Positions 52,103 to 60,873 of a stretch of 64,000 nt of DNA are shown piece after piece. The position numbers were made by a program, and so were the translations under genes. Source of the DNA: Parapedobacter flavus (GTDB lineage Bacteria > Bacteroidota > Bacteroidia > Sphingobacteriales > Sphingobacteriaceae); assembly GCF_035818675.1 (NCBI RefSeq), contig NZ_JAYKZZ010000009.1:62001-126000 (forward strand), in the 5' to 3' direction. Each line of letters opens with the position of its first letter. Within the stretch, counting starts at the first letter, position 1. Under the pieces are notes generated by a model. The model made no database searches and was not told the DNA's origin. It saw nothing but the letters and a program-made list of their open reading frames with translations.

Positions 52103-53566
52103 ATGATGAATACACATTTCGCTTTATACTGCACACTCACGCTGATGGCTGGCTCGGCCGCCGTGTTAAACCCATTTACCAACAATGCGGCCCCCGTTCG
52201 TTTTTCGGCGCCTGTGGATCGTATGGCCGTTGCCGACCTTGCCACACAGAACCTGCATAGAGCCATGGAACTCGCAGACAGTGCTTTCACCCATTACTTT
52301 ACCGGTGAGGGCATGGCGATGGCCCGGTTTTATGATCCCTATACGGGTGACCACTCGCAAGAGAAGGGAAGCGTATGGATGTATACCGCTGCCATCGAGG
52401 CAACAAATGCCATCCTGCATGCGCTCCAGACGCACAATCCCAACAACCAATCCCAGCTGTACAACGCACACACCACCCGTTACCGCGACCAGCTCGCACG
52501 GCTTTACGACAACCTGGCCTATTATCGCGGCACGTTTGAGCTCACCTCGTTTACGCAAACCAGCGAATGGTCTGTCTACGGCGTACACCGCGCCACCACC
52601 AAGGGACGTGCCCAGGTTGCAGGCAAGGAAAACGTCTATGACGACCAGCAGTGGCTGGTACGAGAGCTGCTCCATTCGTATAAGCTTACTGGCGAACCAA
52701 GATATCTTGAAGAAGCGGAATATCTTACGGCTTACGTACTTGATGGGTGGGATTGTACGCTCAATGCGTCTGGCAAAGAACATGGCGGCATCCCATGGGG
52801 CCCGGGCTATACCACCAAGCATGCATGCAGCAACGGTCCCTTCATCAGCCCCTTGGTGTGGTTACATGAGCACTACGCGGACAGCGATGAGGAAATCACC
52901 CACCGGTATATTACGCCGGACGGCAGCCGGAAAGCCACCGTCGTGAAAAAGTCCGACTATTACCTCCAATTTGCCGAGAAAGTATACGCTTGGCAGAAAG
53001 CTCATCTCCTGCGGCCGGATGGCGTATATGACGATTTCATGGGCGGCGGCGGCAAAATCCGATACGAGAAGGTGGATGGCGTGCCGTACCGAGCACATAC
53101 CCCTTTGCATCAACAGGTGGGGCCTCCATATTCGTATAATGCAGGTTCTCCACTATCCGGTGCGGTAGACCTCTACCGCGTTACCGGAAAGCCGGAATAT
53201 CTCGACGATGCCAAGCAGCTTGCTGATGACAGCTTCCGCTATTTCGCGAAGCCGAGTGATCAATTGACGGGTTATTATGAATTTAAAGTGAAAGGATTCA
53301 ACAACTGGTTCAACGGTGTGCTTATGCGTGCATACATGGAGGCCTATCCGATATACCGTGGTGCAGAACCATACCTCCACCCGTTCCAACAAAACCTCGA
53401 TTATGGCTACACCCATTTCCTGCATCGGGGCATCCTCCCGCCCGACCTGCTAAACGGATGGACGGATGACCGCCGGGTGGAGGGGATGTTTGCCTTTACG
53501 TTTGCGGCCCAATATGCGCTTCTTTCGGAATATGCATTATCTTTGACATCATCTTATGTCTTTTAG
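52103..53566 (+). CDS. Exported GH76-like alpha-1,6-mannanase family protein
   Basis: A 487-residue exported protein with an (alpha/alpha)6-barrel pattern. The adjacent acids in VYDDQQWLVREL match the catalytic DD of GH76, followed by repeated YKLTGEPRYLEEAEYL-type helices, HGGIPWGPGYTTKHACSNG with the family GGIxW element, and a C-terminal DLLNGWTDDRRVEGMFAF. A signal peptide precedes (MMNTHFALYCTLTLMAGSAA). GH76 enzymes cut alpha-1,6-mannan; a similar but uncharacterised activity is possible, since the sequence is not inside a mannan locus. It is divergent from the DUF6970 gene. Confidence 0.78.
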   Translation: MMNTHFALYCTLTLMAGSAAVLNPFTNNAAPVRFSAPVDRMAVADLATQNLHRAMELADSAFTHYFTGEGMAMARFYDPYTGDHSQEKGSVWMYTAAIEATNAILHALQTHNPNNQSQLYNAHTTRYRDQLARLYDNLAYYRGTFELTSFTQTSEWSVYGVHRATTKGRAQVAGKENVYDDQQWLVRELLHSYKLTGEPRYLEEAEYLTAYVLDGWDCTLNASGKEHGGIPWGPGYTTKHACSNGPFISPLVWLHEHYADSDEEITHRYITPDGSRKATVVKKSDYYLQFAEKVYAWQKAHLLRPDGVYDDFMGGGGKIRYEKVDGVPYRAHTPLHQQVGPPYSYNAGSPLSGAVDLYRVTGKPEYLDDAKQLADDSFRYFAKPSDQLTGYYEFKVKGFNNWFNGVLMRAYMEAYPIYRGAEPYLHPFQQNLDYGYTHFLHRGILPPDLLNGWTDDRRVEGMFAFTFAAQYALLSEYALSLTSSYVF

Positions 53567-53584
53567 GAATTGACAATTGGGCGA

Positions 53585-53944
53585 ATGGATATGGAATTTC
53601 AGGCAATCGGGAATACAGGAATCGCAGCGGTCATTACTGGCGAAGTCATTGTCAATAACGCGGAAGACGGCGTAGACTTGATTGGAAACGCATACTATCA
53701 AGGGTTTGACAAGATCTTGCTTTATAAAGAAAACCTTTCGTCCGATTTTTTTGATCTGAAAACCGGAATGGCGGGAGAAATTCTACAGAAATTTTCCAAT
53801 TACCGGGTTCGGCTAGCCATCGTAGGTGATTTCAGCGAATATAACAGCAAGAGTTTGCGAGACTTCATCCGCGAAAGCAACACGGGTAAATTGGTTAACT
53901 TCCTTTCGTCCAAAGAAGAGGCGATCGATCGATTAACGGTTTAG
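53585..53944 (+). CDS. DUF4180 domain protein
   Basis: A 119-residue cytosolic protein covering the whole DUF4180 family: MDMEFQAIGNTGIAAVITGE, a DLIGNAYYQGFDKILLYKENL segment (split: DLIGNAYYQGFDKILL; YKENL), GEILQKFSNYRVRLAIVGDF and a final helix. The fold resembles STAS/anti-sigma-antagonist-like alpha/beta proteins, but no function is known. The start is uncertain (53585 or 53591; a TTG at 53570 lies in the AT-rich repeat). It starts 18 bp after the GH76 gene and ends 4 bp from the convergent peroxidase gene. Confidence 0.85.
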   Translation: MDMEFQAIGNTGIAAVITGEVIVNNAEDGVDLIGNAYYQGFDKILLYKENLSSDFFDLKTGMAGEILQKFSNYRVRLAIVGDFSEYNSKSLRDFIRESNTGKLVNFLSSKEEAIDRLTV

Positions 53945-53948
53945 TGGT

Positions 53949-55073
53949 TCACCGAGGTAATTCGGGGCGCTGCATACGGTATTGCGTGGCCGTTATGGCA
54001 CCGAGAAAAGCCACCACAGCTTCCTTTTCATCGGCTGTAAGTTCTAGGGGCCGCAAGATGGGGTCTGTCACCGGATAGAGCGGATCGGCCGCTTTCTCTT
54101 CGGCCGATGGATTGATCATGTGCATGCCACTGTTATAAATATTTACGACACCCATGATGTTTGAAAACAGTCCATTATGCATCCATGGATCATTATGCAT
54201 TACATCGCGCAACGACGGTGTACGGAAACGCCCCACATCTTCCGGGTCTTTCGTTACCTCATAGCGACCTAGGTCTTCGTATTTCCGTTTGTAATACGTC
54301 AACCCGATATTGTGGAACTGCTCATCGGTAAAATGCGGTCCGAAGTGGCAGTTCATGCAGCGCGCCTTGGTGCGGAAAAGGTGTAGGCCTTTGATTTCCT
54401 GGTCGGTCAATCGTTCATACTCTCCCTCCACAAAGCGGTCGAAACGGCTGCGGCGACCAATGATGGTCCGCTGGAAAGCGGCCAACGCCTCCCCTACACG
54501 GTCGAACGATGCCACCGAATCGCCATACGCCTCAGCAAACAGTTCGCGGTATCGGGGGATGGCCTCCAGTTTTTCCCGAATCTCCTGCGGATCTGAGGCC
54601 ATTTCATGGTGCGCCTCAATGGGGCTGAGCACTTGCGATTCGAGGGTTAGTGCGCGGCCGTCCCAGAATAGCGATTTGCGTGCCCCCACATTCAAGAGCG
54701 ATGGCGTATTGCGCATGCCTTGCAGGTGGTCGTTCCCCAGTGCTACCGACCGCTGGTCGGCCCACGACCGCTGCGGGTCGTGGCAGCTGCTGCACGATAT
54801 CTGGTTCGATCCCGAAAGCAACGGGTCAAAGAACAGCAATTTACCCAGCGCTTCTTTCGGCTGGGAGATGATCCGGAAATAGCTGGTGTCCGGGCCGGGC
54901 AGTGCTTCAAATTCCTGCCAATGTATACCACTATCGATATCGGGCGTCGGCCACTCCGTTATCGGGCGGCTATACAGTGCCCGCAGGCCATCATCTTCGC
55001 CTTCAGGGGTCAGGAAAGCCGACCCCACTACGAAAACGAGTAATCCTGAAACGACGAGAAGCGCTTTATACAT
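53949..55073 (-). CDS. Di-heme cytochrome c peroxidase / MauG family protein
   Basis: A 374-residue exported di-heme protein. The N-terminal hydrophobic segment (about 4-20) is a signal or anchor. Heme sites are CSSCH (94-98) and CMNCH (239-243), with conserved RNTPSLLNVGARKSLFWDGR and a C-terminal MHNGLF. The family reduces peroxide or oxidises protein or metal substrates in the periplasm. It is the last of four same-strand genes with the TonB receptor, 17 bp after the DUF6850 gene. A -7 box sits 4 nt before its ATG, so it may also have its own leaderless transcript. Its partnership with a receptor points to a redox step in uptake. Confidence 0.92.
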   Translation of the reverse strand: MYKALLVVSGLLVFVVGSAFLTPEGEDDGLRALYSRPITEWPTPDIDSGIHWQEFEALPGPDTSYFRIISQPKEALGKLLFFDPLLSGSNQISCSSCHDPQRSWADQRSVALGNDHLQGMRNTPSLLNVGARKSLFWDGRALTLESQVLSPIEAHHEMASDPQEIREKLEAIPRYRELFAEAYGDSVASFDRVGEALAAFQRTIIGRRSRFDRFVEGEYERLTDQEIKGLHLFRTKARCMNCHFGPHFTDEQFHNIGLTYYKRKYEDLGRYEVTKDPEDVGRFRTPSLRDVMHNDPWMHNGLFSNIMGVVNIYNSGMHMINPSAEEKAADPLYPVTDPILRPLELTADEKEAVVAFLGAITATQYRMQRPELPR

Positions 55074-55077
55074 GTTG

Positions 55078-55085
55078 CAAAAATA
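55078..55085 (-). promoter_or_regulatory. Possible -7 box TATTTTTG for the di-heme peroxidase gene
   Basis: The minus strand reads TATTTTTG in the 17-bp gap after the DUF6850 gene, ending 4 nt before the peroxidase ATG. Either an internal promoter or a chance match in an AT-rich gap. Confidence 0.5.
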
Positions 55086-55090
55086 ATGGA

Positions 55091-56611
55091 TTAAAACAAA
55101 AAGCCGACATTTACGCCCAGCATGCCGCCACGGTGGTCCGCATCATAGCAGACCAGTTGGCCATCGATGTTCACAAACCCCACCAGTGCCGGGTTTAGCT
55201 GTACCTCTGTCCGTAAGGCGGCCTTCCAGCGCTGCTGGCTGGCCGAGAGGTAGGCGAAATTGCCCGCAAGCATTTGATAGATCCCCCTGCCAGGGCTTAC
55301 GTCGGCCCATTGCGACACGATGGCGGTTGCCGCCCGGTGGTTGTAGCCCAGTTGGGCGGTCAGCCACGTAGCCGACCAGCTTTTGGTAGCCGATAGATGT
55401 ACTCCCCCATGCAGGTAGCCCACTTCCATCCGCCGGGTGGGATCTACATATGCCCTACTGTTGTACACATAACCGCCGGTGCCGGCTATGGCCCACCGCA
55501 GGGACGGGCCTTCCCGCTCGAAAGCGGCGTTAAGCGCAAGGGCATAGTGATCATGGACATAGCGGAGCGCCTCATCAATTTTTGTCATACCCGTCTCCGC
55601 ATCGCGGTTGTTGAAGCGTGCTTCGTAGCCGTTACGTTGCTGTAGCTGCCCCTGCGCACCTGCATATAACCGTTTGTTACCCCATTCGGTGGCATAGCCA
55701 ATAGCTCCTGACCAGGTACCTGCTGATATTTTAGCTATGGGATCTAAAATGTTCGACAGTTCCTTATCCATTGAAAAACGGCGGTAGCCGATATCGGCCA
55801 TCCATCCTTGCCGGCTTGTCGGCGCCAGGTAAACCGTGGGTGCCCAACTGTAGCCGGTATAATACGCATCGGTGCGCGTACCCGCCAGTAGCGTGTTGAA
55901 CACGCCGAGCCCAGCATCGTGGTACACGAGGGGGGTCCCCACTTCGCTGACAAAGTCGAGGTGGTTTACCTGCCTATACCTGCTACCGCCGAGGCTGGTC
56001 GCTAGTTGGTAACGGGAGCTGATGGCCACGCTGGCCGCTAGGGTGGCGTCGATGTCGGCCACCACGGCATTCAATCGGGGGTCGCGGTCGCGGTATCCTT
56101 GGTCGCCACGGAAACCCGCCTCGGCACCATAGCCCCAGCGCCCGTGTTGCCACGCATAGCCACCGCGGAATGCGTAGCGCTCGGTTTGGAGGCTGCCCCC
56201 CACCGTATCGGCCATCACATAAGGCGCGATGATTTCGTAGTCCAGCGACTCGTTGTAATTCACCCCGAAGGTGCGCTTGTTTTGATACTGGGCATCGCCC
56301 CACAGGGTGCCTTTCGCGACGTGGCGTAGCGATGCGGCGCTGACGCCCAGTTGGCGGTAGCCACTTCCCTCCTGGTAGATGTACCTGTCGCTGGACTCGT
56401 ACCGGTGACCGGCATCAATGGTCGATACATCCCAGCTGCGCAAAAAGCGCTTCAGGGATGGCGAACGGTAGTGTTGGTCGACCAGCCGGACCACCACTGA
56501 TTGCTCTGTGCGTACCCGCTGGACGATATCCACGGTATCCTGGGCGCATACCGGGTATGCGCCCAAGATCACCAGGGCTAGCACATAGAGGATGGACAAC
56601 CTACCGTACAT
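55091..56611 (-). CDS. DUF6850-type outer membrane beta-barrel protein
   Basis: A 506-residue exported protein. After the signal peptide (cleavage near VCAQ), it is made of alternating amphipathic strands rich in Tyr, Gly and Arg, such as RYAFRGGYAWQHGRWGYGAE, ending in a terminal aromatic (GVNVGFLF), the mark of an outer-membrane barrel. The pattern matches the Bacteroidota DUF6850 family. Its gene lies between the DUF4876 lipoprotein (9 bp gap) and the peroxidase (17 bp gap). Function is unknown; it may be an accessory porin or receptor for the same substrate. Confidence 0.78.
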   Translation of the reverse strand: MYGRLSILYVLALVILGAYPVCAQDTVDIVQRVRTEQSVVVRLVDQHYRSPSLKRFLRSWDVSTIDAGHRYESSDRYIYQEGSGYRQLGVSAASLRHVAKGTLWGDAQYQNKRTFGVNYNESLDYEIIAPYVMADTVGGSLQTERYAFRGGYAWQHGRWGYGAEAGFRGDQGYRDRDPRLNAVVADIDATLAASVAISSRYQLATSLGGSRYRQVNHLDFVSEVGTPLVYHDAGLGVFNTLLAGTRTDAYYTGYSWAPTVYLAPTSRQGWMADIGYRRFSMDKELSNILDPIAKISAGTWSGAIGYATEWGNKRLYAGAQGQLQQRNGYEARFNNRDAETGMTKIDEALRYVHDHYALALNAAFEREGPSLRWAIAGTGGYVYNSRAYVDPTRRMEVGYLHGGVHLSATKSWSATWLTAQLGYNHRAATAIVSQWADVSPGRGIYQMLAGNFAYLSASQQRWKAALRTEVQLNPALVGFVNIDGQLVCYDADHRGGMLGVNVGFLF

Positions 56612-56620
56612 CGCAACTAA

Positions 56621-57820
56621 CTAATTGGCCAGTGAAAGTGCTGCTTCCGGTTCGAAATCTTCGGTGGAGTTGTTAGTATCTTGCAATACCTGGCGACCAT
56701 CTGCCGTAGTGGAAGCTACCTTGCGGCGCACACTCTTACCGTAGCGGTTGTCATCGCTGTTCACTTTACCGCAATACGTCCAGCCCATATCCAATGAAGG
56801 GTCCGTCACGATCCATTCAAATTCCGATTCCACGCTGAGGTTCACGGCATCCACGATCCATTCGTTCGGAATTTTGTAGGATGCAACAGTCCGCATGGAG
56901 CCGCCACCCCTATCGTATTCGTATTCATACGCTTGTTGGGCTTGGAAAGCTTCCACATCCCCTTCAAATTTGGCCAGCACATAGCTCTTGAAGCCGCGGT
57001 TGTGCATAGTGAGGTAAGGCGCTACGTTGACGAGGTCGGTTACCTGGGGATTATCCACATTGAGGGCTGACAGCAGTTCCACTTCAAAATCAGCGCCGCT
57101 CAGGTCGATCGAGTTGGCATTGAATTCCCGGTGGTCGATGGCGTTGTTTGCCACAACAACAGAAGCTCCGGGCTGCACAGGATAATCATCGCCATCGCCG
57201 GGAATCATCACGATGGTAGCGCTGGTGAATGCCGATGCCATTACATCAGGGGTGTATTCGCGCTTGGTGGTGGTGAGGAAGTCCGATTCGGCGAATACCA
57301 AACCATCGGCATACAATACGACGTCTGAGTTGTTGTACACCACGAAATACTTATCACCATTGTACGTTTTGCCTTCCGGGGTTTGCGAACCCGTGAAATA
57401 AATCTCGCTGAGTACAAATCCGGTTTTGTTATTGTAGAGAAACAGCTCCAGTGTTAACGCTTTTTCCGTTCCCGAGATGACCACCCCGTTCTGCACACCG
57501 CGTACTTCACCGTCATAGTCAAACCCATCGCGCGAATAGCTGACGCTACCGATTACCGTAACGGCATACGATCCAGCGGGTGCATCGATGGTGAATTGGC
57601 CGTTCTCGAAGACGGTGGCGCTGTACGTCGCGCCGCTATTGATCTCGGTGAGGGTTAATGTAGCCGCATCGATGGAGACGTTGTCGATGCCTTCGGGGTT
57701 GGTCACCGCTACGGTTACCGCAGTACGCTCCAGGGCTGGGACGTCCTTCTTACATGCTTGGAAGGCGAGCGCTATACCCAAGACCAGTCCAAGTGTTTTC
57801 AAAATACGTGTGTTACTCAT
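56621..57820 (-). CDS. DUF4876 lipoprotein
   Basis: A 399-residue lipoprotein (lipobox FQAC, C23) of the DUF4876 family. The first about 100 residues form a fibronectin/carboxypeptidase-regulatory-like sandwich (TVAVTNPEGIDNVSIDAATL onward), followed by a lamin-tail-like domain (FVLSEIYFTGSQTPEG, FVVYNNSDVVLYADGL, NNAIDHREF). Residues after the lipid Cys read KKDVP, near the K-D/E pattern linked to surface export of lipoproteins in this phylum, so it may face outward as a substrate-capture partner of the adjacent receptor. It lies 22 bp after the receptor gene. Confidence 0.82.
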   Translation of the reverse strand: MSNTRILKTLGLVLGIALAFQACKKDVPALERTAVTVAVTNPEGIDNVSIDAATLTLTEINSGATYSATVFENGQFTIDAPAGSYAVTVIGSVSYSRDGFDYDGEVRGVQNGVVISGTEKALTLELFLYNNKTGFVLSEIYFTGSQTPEGKTYNGDKYFVVYNNSDVVLYADGLVFAESDFLTTTKREYTPDVMASAFTSATIVMIPGDGDDYPVQPGASVVVANNAIDHREFNANSIDLSGADFEVELLSALNVDNPQVTDLVNVAPYLTMHNRGFKSYVLAKFEGDVEAFQAQQAYEYEYDRGGGSMRTVASYKIPNEWIVDAVNLSVESEFEWIVTDPSLDMGWTYCGKVNSDDNRYGKSVRRKVASTTADGRQVLQDTNNSTEDFEPEAALSLAN

Positions 57821-57842
57821 GATTGATAATGTATGATGTTTA

Positions 57843-60644
57843 TTAAAAATTAAAATTTAATTCCATTCCGAAATAAGGGCCTTGGGTATCCCTTCGCGAG
57901 TATCGGACACCATATGACTCGTAATCCGGTGAATATACCAGTACCCGATTTACGAACATAGATACGCGTATCTGATCGCGGAACACTTTGGCGGCTTTGA
58001 AATTCACTGTCGTTGCAAAGGGTACCAACCGGCGTCGGAACTGGGCATCGGTAACCGGGTCTACGAGCCATTGCAACACCGGGTCGTTTGCCTCCGTTTC
58101 GGTATATGGGTGCGTTTGCCCGTCTATCCCTTGGTAGGCCACGGGTATGCCCGTGCGCGGTATGGTCTGTTTTACCTGGAACCATTCGCTTTGCACCGAG
58201 ACGTACGTATGCAGCCCGATCCGGGGCAGATAGCCGTCGGCCGTCAAGTTTGTGTTAAACAACTGCCGATCATAGCTTTGGGCGTGGTGTTCATAAGTAC
58301 CCACATACTGGTAAATATCCCCATTACTATCGATAGCCGATACCGGTATCCGCATGCCGTATCTACCCGTATTGCGGTATTTCGTGTGGAACCAGGCGCC
58401 GTTTAAGGTCATGCGCATATTCAATAGCGTCATCCGCCGCGATGCGAACTGAAACTCAAGCCCTTTTTTCTCGATGGTAGAGTTGTTTCCTGTTTTACCG
58501 TATCCCTCATATTCGGTGACTTCCCGGTATTCAAAGTCGTCTAGCTGCGGCGGCGCCGTTAGCGCACCAGCATCTATGGACGTGCCATCGTACTGGCGAT
58601 AGGTAAAGGGGAGATAATGGTTCTCCGACCGGAAAGCCGACCCCATGTATTCGTAAAAATAAGTGATGGAAAGGCGGTTGCCCAGCCATTGCCAGTCGCC
58701 AAATACTTCCCATTTGTGGTTCACCGCTGCCTGAAGCGCAGGGCTTTCGCGGTCTACGATGTACGTCATTACGTTCGCCTTCCGGTATTCGGGGTTATTG
58801 TGGTAAAAATTCAGCTGGATAAAGTCGACGTACTGGGGGGCTGGGTATAATTGCTGGAGGGTGGGCGTTTTGGAATGTCGGCCGTACCCACCCCCTATCG
58901 CCATCCAAAGCGGCTGCCCGCCAACGTCTACGGCAGGCAAGTTCCAACGGAGGTTCACCCGCGGATCGAGCAGTACCTTACCGGTCAAGTCGTAGTCGTT
59001 GGGCAGGTTAAGCAGCCGCATGCCGCGGATGCCCAGTCGTGCCGACAGGCGGTGGGCGCCCAACGCAAGCGTCGCCAGGTCTTCCCCATAAAGCGCTGCG
59101 GTATGCATGGCCGGGATGTCGCGGAAGGCGCGCGGCCGTCCGGTAGTTCCCAATTGGTTAGGTGGGAAATCAAGATCATACACTTCCCCATCGCCAAAAT
59201 TCTTGCTGTAATTGCTTTCGGCACCCAGCTTGATCGCATGGCGTATGCCACCCGTGCGGGTGTGCAGTTGTAGTTTTGCCTTTACCATGGCAGTAAGTGG
59301 CCGGCCGCCCACCCACAGATGCGCCGCATAGCTTGGCGTCATGTAGTGGGCATCGTGTGCACCTTCTTCCAACGCGTTGGCCAGTATGGTGGCCGAACGT
59401 GCCTGGATCCATTTCACCTGGTCGATCTCATCCTGTTGGTAGTTCACGTTGGTAGTCACCTCGAGCGACTGCCACAGGGGATGTTCTTTCCACGACCATT
59501 GCAGCTGGTTGTATAGTCCGTACCGGTTGTAGGTAGATCGGTACCGATCTACCGGTGCATAGCCATTATCGGGATCCACCTTATCCCGGTCAATGTTGGT
59601 TTGATAGTCCAGTGCGGCATTCCAGCGAAGTTTCCCGCTTTCGCGCAGCCAGTCTTTCGTCGTCCGTAACGACGCGTTGATGCGTTGGTAGGTCTCGAAG
59701 TTGTTGGTCGGGTTCTGTTTGGCATCCAAAAAACCGGCATCCAGATTAATGGCTAGGTGCTTCTTTTTCACATCGAAGCCCTTGCCTATCGCCACCAGTT
59801 TCGAAAAGCCATCGGCTTTCGCACGGAGGGTGTATGGTCGGGCGCCCTTGCGCCGCTCAATCTCAATGAGCCCGCTGGTCAGGTCGCCATACTCGACCGA
59901 AGGGATGCCCCGCACTACCTTTACCGTTTCGATATCGTCGGTGGTGATGAAGCGCATGTCTACCCCAGCGTTTACCGCACTCCGATTATAATCGGGCCCC
60001 ACCTGGTTTTCCCCCGCGGTGCGGACAGTGCTTTGCAGGTTCGCGTTGGTGTTGATTTGGGCGCCGTCGATAACGAATGCCGTGCCGAGCGAGCTTGTCT
60101 CGTAGTCGCCCCTACCCGCTAAACCCACCTCGCGCAGGTGAATCCGGTTAGCCTCGGTCAGCAATGGGTCGGCCGATTGCCCGCCGGGTAGCAATTCCAG
60201 TAAATCTGTGAAACTCGCGGGCTGAAGAAGTTCCATCGCTTTCCTATCGATCACGGAGGCTGCGGTAAGATCCGTCGCCTCCGAAGCCGTTACATACACC
60301 TCGTCAATGGGCCGTTCGGCCGGCTCCAACAGCAGATGCAAACTGTCCTCATACGGTATTTCAAGTGATTGCGTCAACACCGCGAAGCCCAAGGTTTTCA
60401 CTTCCAGCAGGTAATTGCCCTGGGCCAACCCCGTGAAACGAAATGACCCGTCTTCGTGGGTTATCGTTAATAAGTGTTTATCCCCTAGGTTCAGTCGTAT
60501 GGTGATGAAGCTGATCGGCTGTATAGTTTTTTTATCCACAACGGTTCCGGCAATTGAATGACTAGCCTGTCCAAATGCCCCTGACGGTACGATCGCCAAT
60601 AGGCCAACAACAATAAATATAGCAGCGGAACGCACGTATCTCAA
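57843..60644 (-). CDS. TonB-dependent outer membrane receptor with carboxypeptidase-regulatory-like domain
   Basis: A 933-residue TonB-dependent receptor. It has a signal peptide (cleavage near AFGQA), an N-terminal carboxypeptidase-regulatory-like domain (about 30-110, IAGTVVDKKTIQPISFITIR), a plug domain (about 115-260, DEVYVTASEATDL then VKVVRGIPSVEYGDLTSGLIE) and a 22-strand barrel ending in GMELNFNF. It lacks the SusC signature and no SusD gene follows, so it is probably not a glycan importer; metal complexes, siderophores or heme are more likely, by inference. It heads the four-gene locus and has a -33/-7 promoter. Confidence 0.92.
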   Translation of the reverse strand: MRYVRSAAIFIVVGLLAIVPSGAFGQASHSIAGTVVDKKTIQPISFITIRLNLGDKHLLTITHEDGSFRFTGLAQGNYLLEVKTLGFAVLTQSLEIPYEDSLHLLLEPAERPIDEVYVTASEATDLTAASVIDRKAMELLQPASFTDLLELLPGGQSADPLLTEANRIHLREVGLAGRGDYETSSLGTAFVIDGAQINTNANLQSTVRTAGENQVGPDYNRSAVNAGVDMRFITTDDIETVKVVRGIPSVEYGDLTSGLIEIERRKGARPYTLRAKADGFSKLVAIGKGFDVKKKHLAINLDAGFLDAKQNPTNNFETYQRINASLRTTKDWLRESGKLRWNAALDYQTNIDRDKVDPDNGYAPVDRYRSTYNRYGLYNQLQWSWKEHPLWQSLEVTTNVNYQQDEIDQVKWIQARSATILANALEEGAHDAHYMTPSYAAHLWVGGRPLTAMVKAKLQLHTRTGGIRHAIKLGAESNYSKNFGDGEVYDLDFPPNQLGTTGRPRAFRDIPAMHTAALYGEDLATLALGAHRLSARLGIRGMRLLNLPNDYDLTGKVLLDPRVNLRWNLPAVDVGGQPLWMAIGGGYGRHSKTPTLQQLYPAPQYVDFIQLNFYHNNPEYRKANVMTYIVDRESPALQAAVNHKWEVFGDWQWLGNRLSITYFYEYMGSAFRSENHYLPFTYRQYDGTSIDAGALTAPPQLDDFEYREVTEYEGYGKTGNNSTIEKKGLEFQFASRRMTLLNMRMTLNGAWFHTKYRNTGRYGMRIPVSAIDSNGDIYQYVGTYEHHAQSYDRQLFNTNLTADGYLPRIGLHTYVSVQSEWFQVKQTIPRTGIPVAYQGIDGQTHPYTETEANDPVLQWLVDPVTDAQFRRRLVPFATTVNFKAAKVFRDQIRVSMFVNRVLVYSPDYESYGVRYSRRDTQGPYFGMELNFNF

Positions 60645-60689
60645 ACTTTTTAATAGGCCTAATACTATTTAGACTTATTACTAATTGCG

Positions 60690-60720
60690 CAAAAGTACGG
60701 ATTTATGTGAAGCCTGCAAG
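60690..60720 (-). promoter_or_regulatory. Promoter of the TonB receptor locus
   Basis: The minus strand carries a -7 box TACTTTTG (60697-60690) and, exactly 19 nt upstream, CTTG (60720-60717), a one-mismatch -33 box. The leader to the receptor ATG is about 43 nt. Confidence 0.6.
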
Positions 60721-60768
60721 TTAAAATGCAAAAACGTGCACCGCGCTATTTTCGTCGGTTTATTTTTC

Positions 60769-60776
60769 TATTTTTG
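60769..60776 (+). promoter_or_regulatory. -7 box TATTTTTG for the two exported-protein genes
   Basis: TATTTTTG on the plus strand, about 97 nt before the ATG at 60874. The leader would include a GC-rich imperfect palindrome at 60806-60844. Confidence 0.45.
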
Positions 60777-60805
60777 GTTTGACTATTTCTTATGTGGTAT
60801 TCGGT

Positions 60806-60844
60806 GGCCCGCCGTCAGTTAAGGCCGAGAGGCTTAGGCGGCCG
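60806..60844 (+). other. Imperfect GC-rich hairpin in the leader of the 60874 gene
   Basis: GGCCCGCC...TAAGGCC pairs, with bulges, with GGCTTA...GGCGGCC around the loop GAGA. A structured leader or the remains of a terminator; no known RNA family was recognised. Confidence 0.4.
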
Positions 60845-60873
60845 AAATGAGAATCAAATTAAAAATTTAACGA

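Noticed and set aside
53949..60644. Polysaccharide utilisation locus (SusC/SusD type)
   Set aside because: The receptor gene is not followed by a SusD-like gene, the lipoprotein is DUF4876, and no glycoside hydrolase is on the same transcript.
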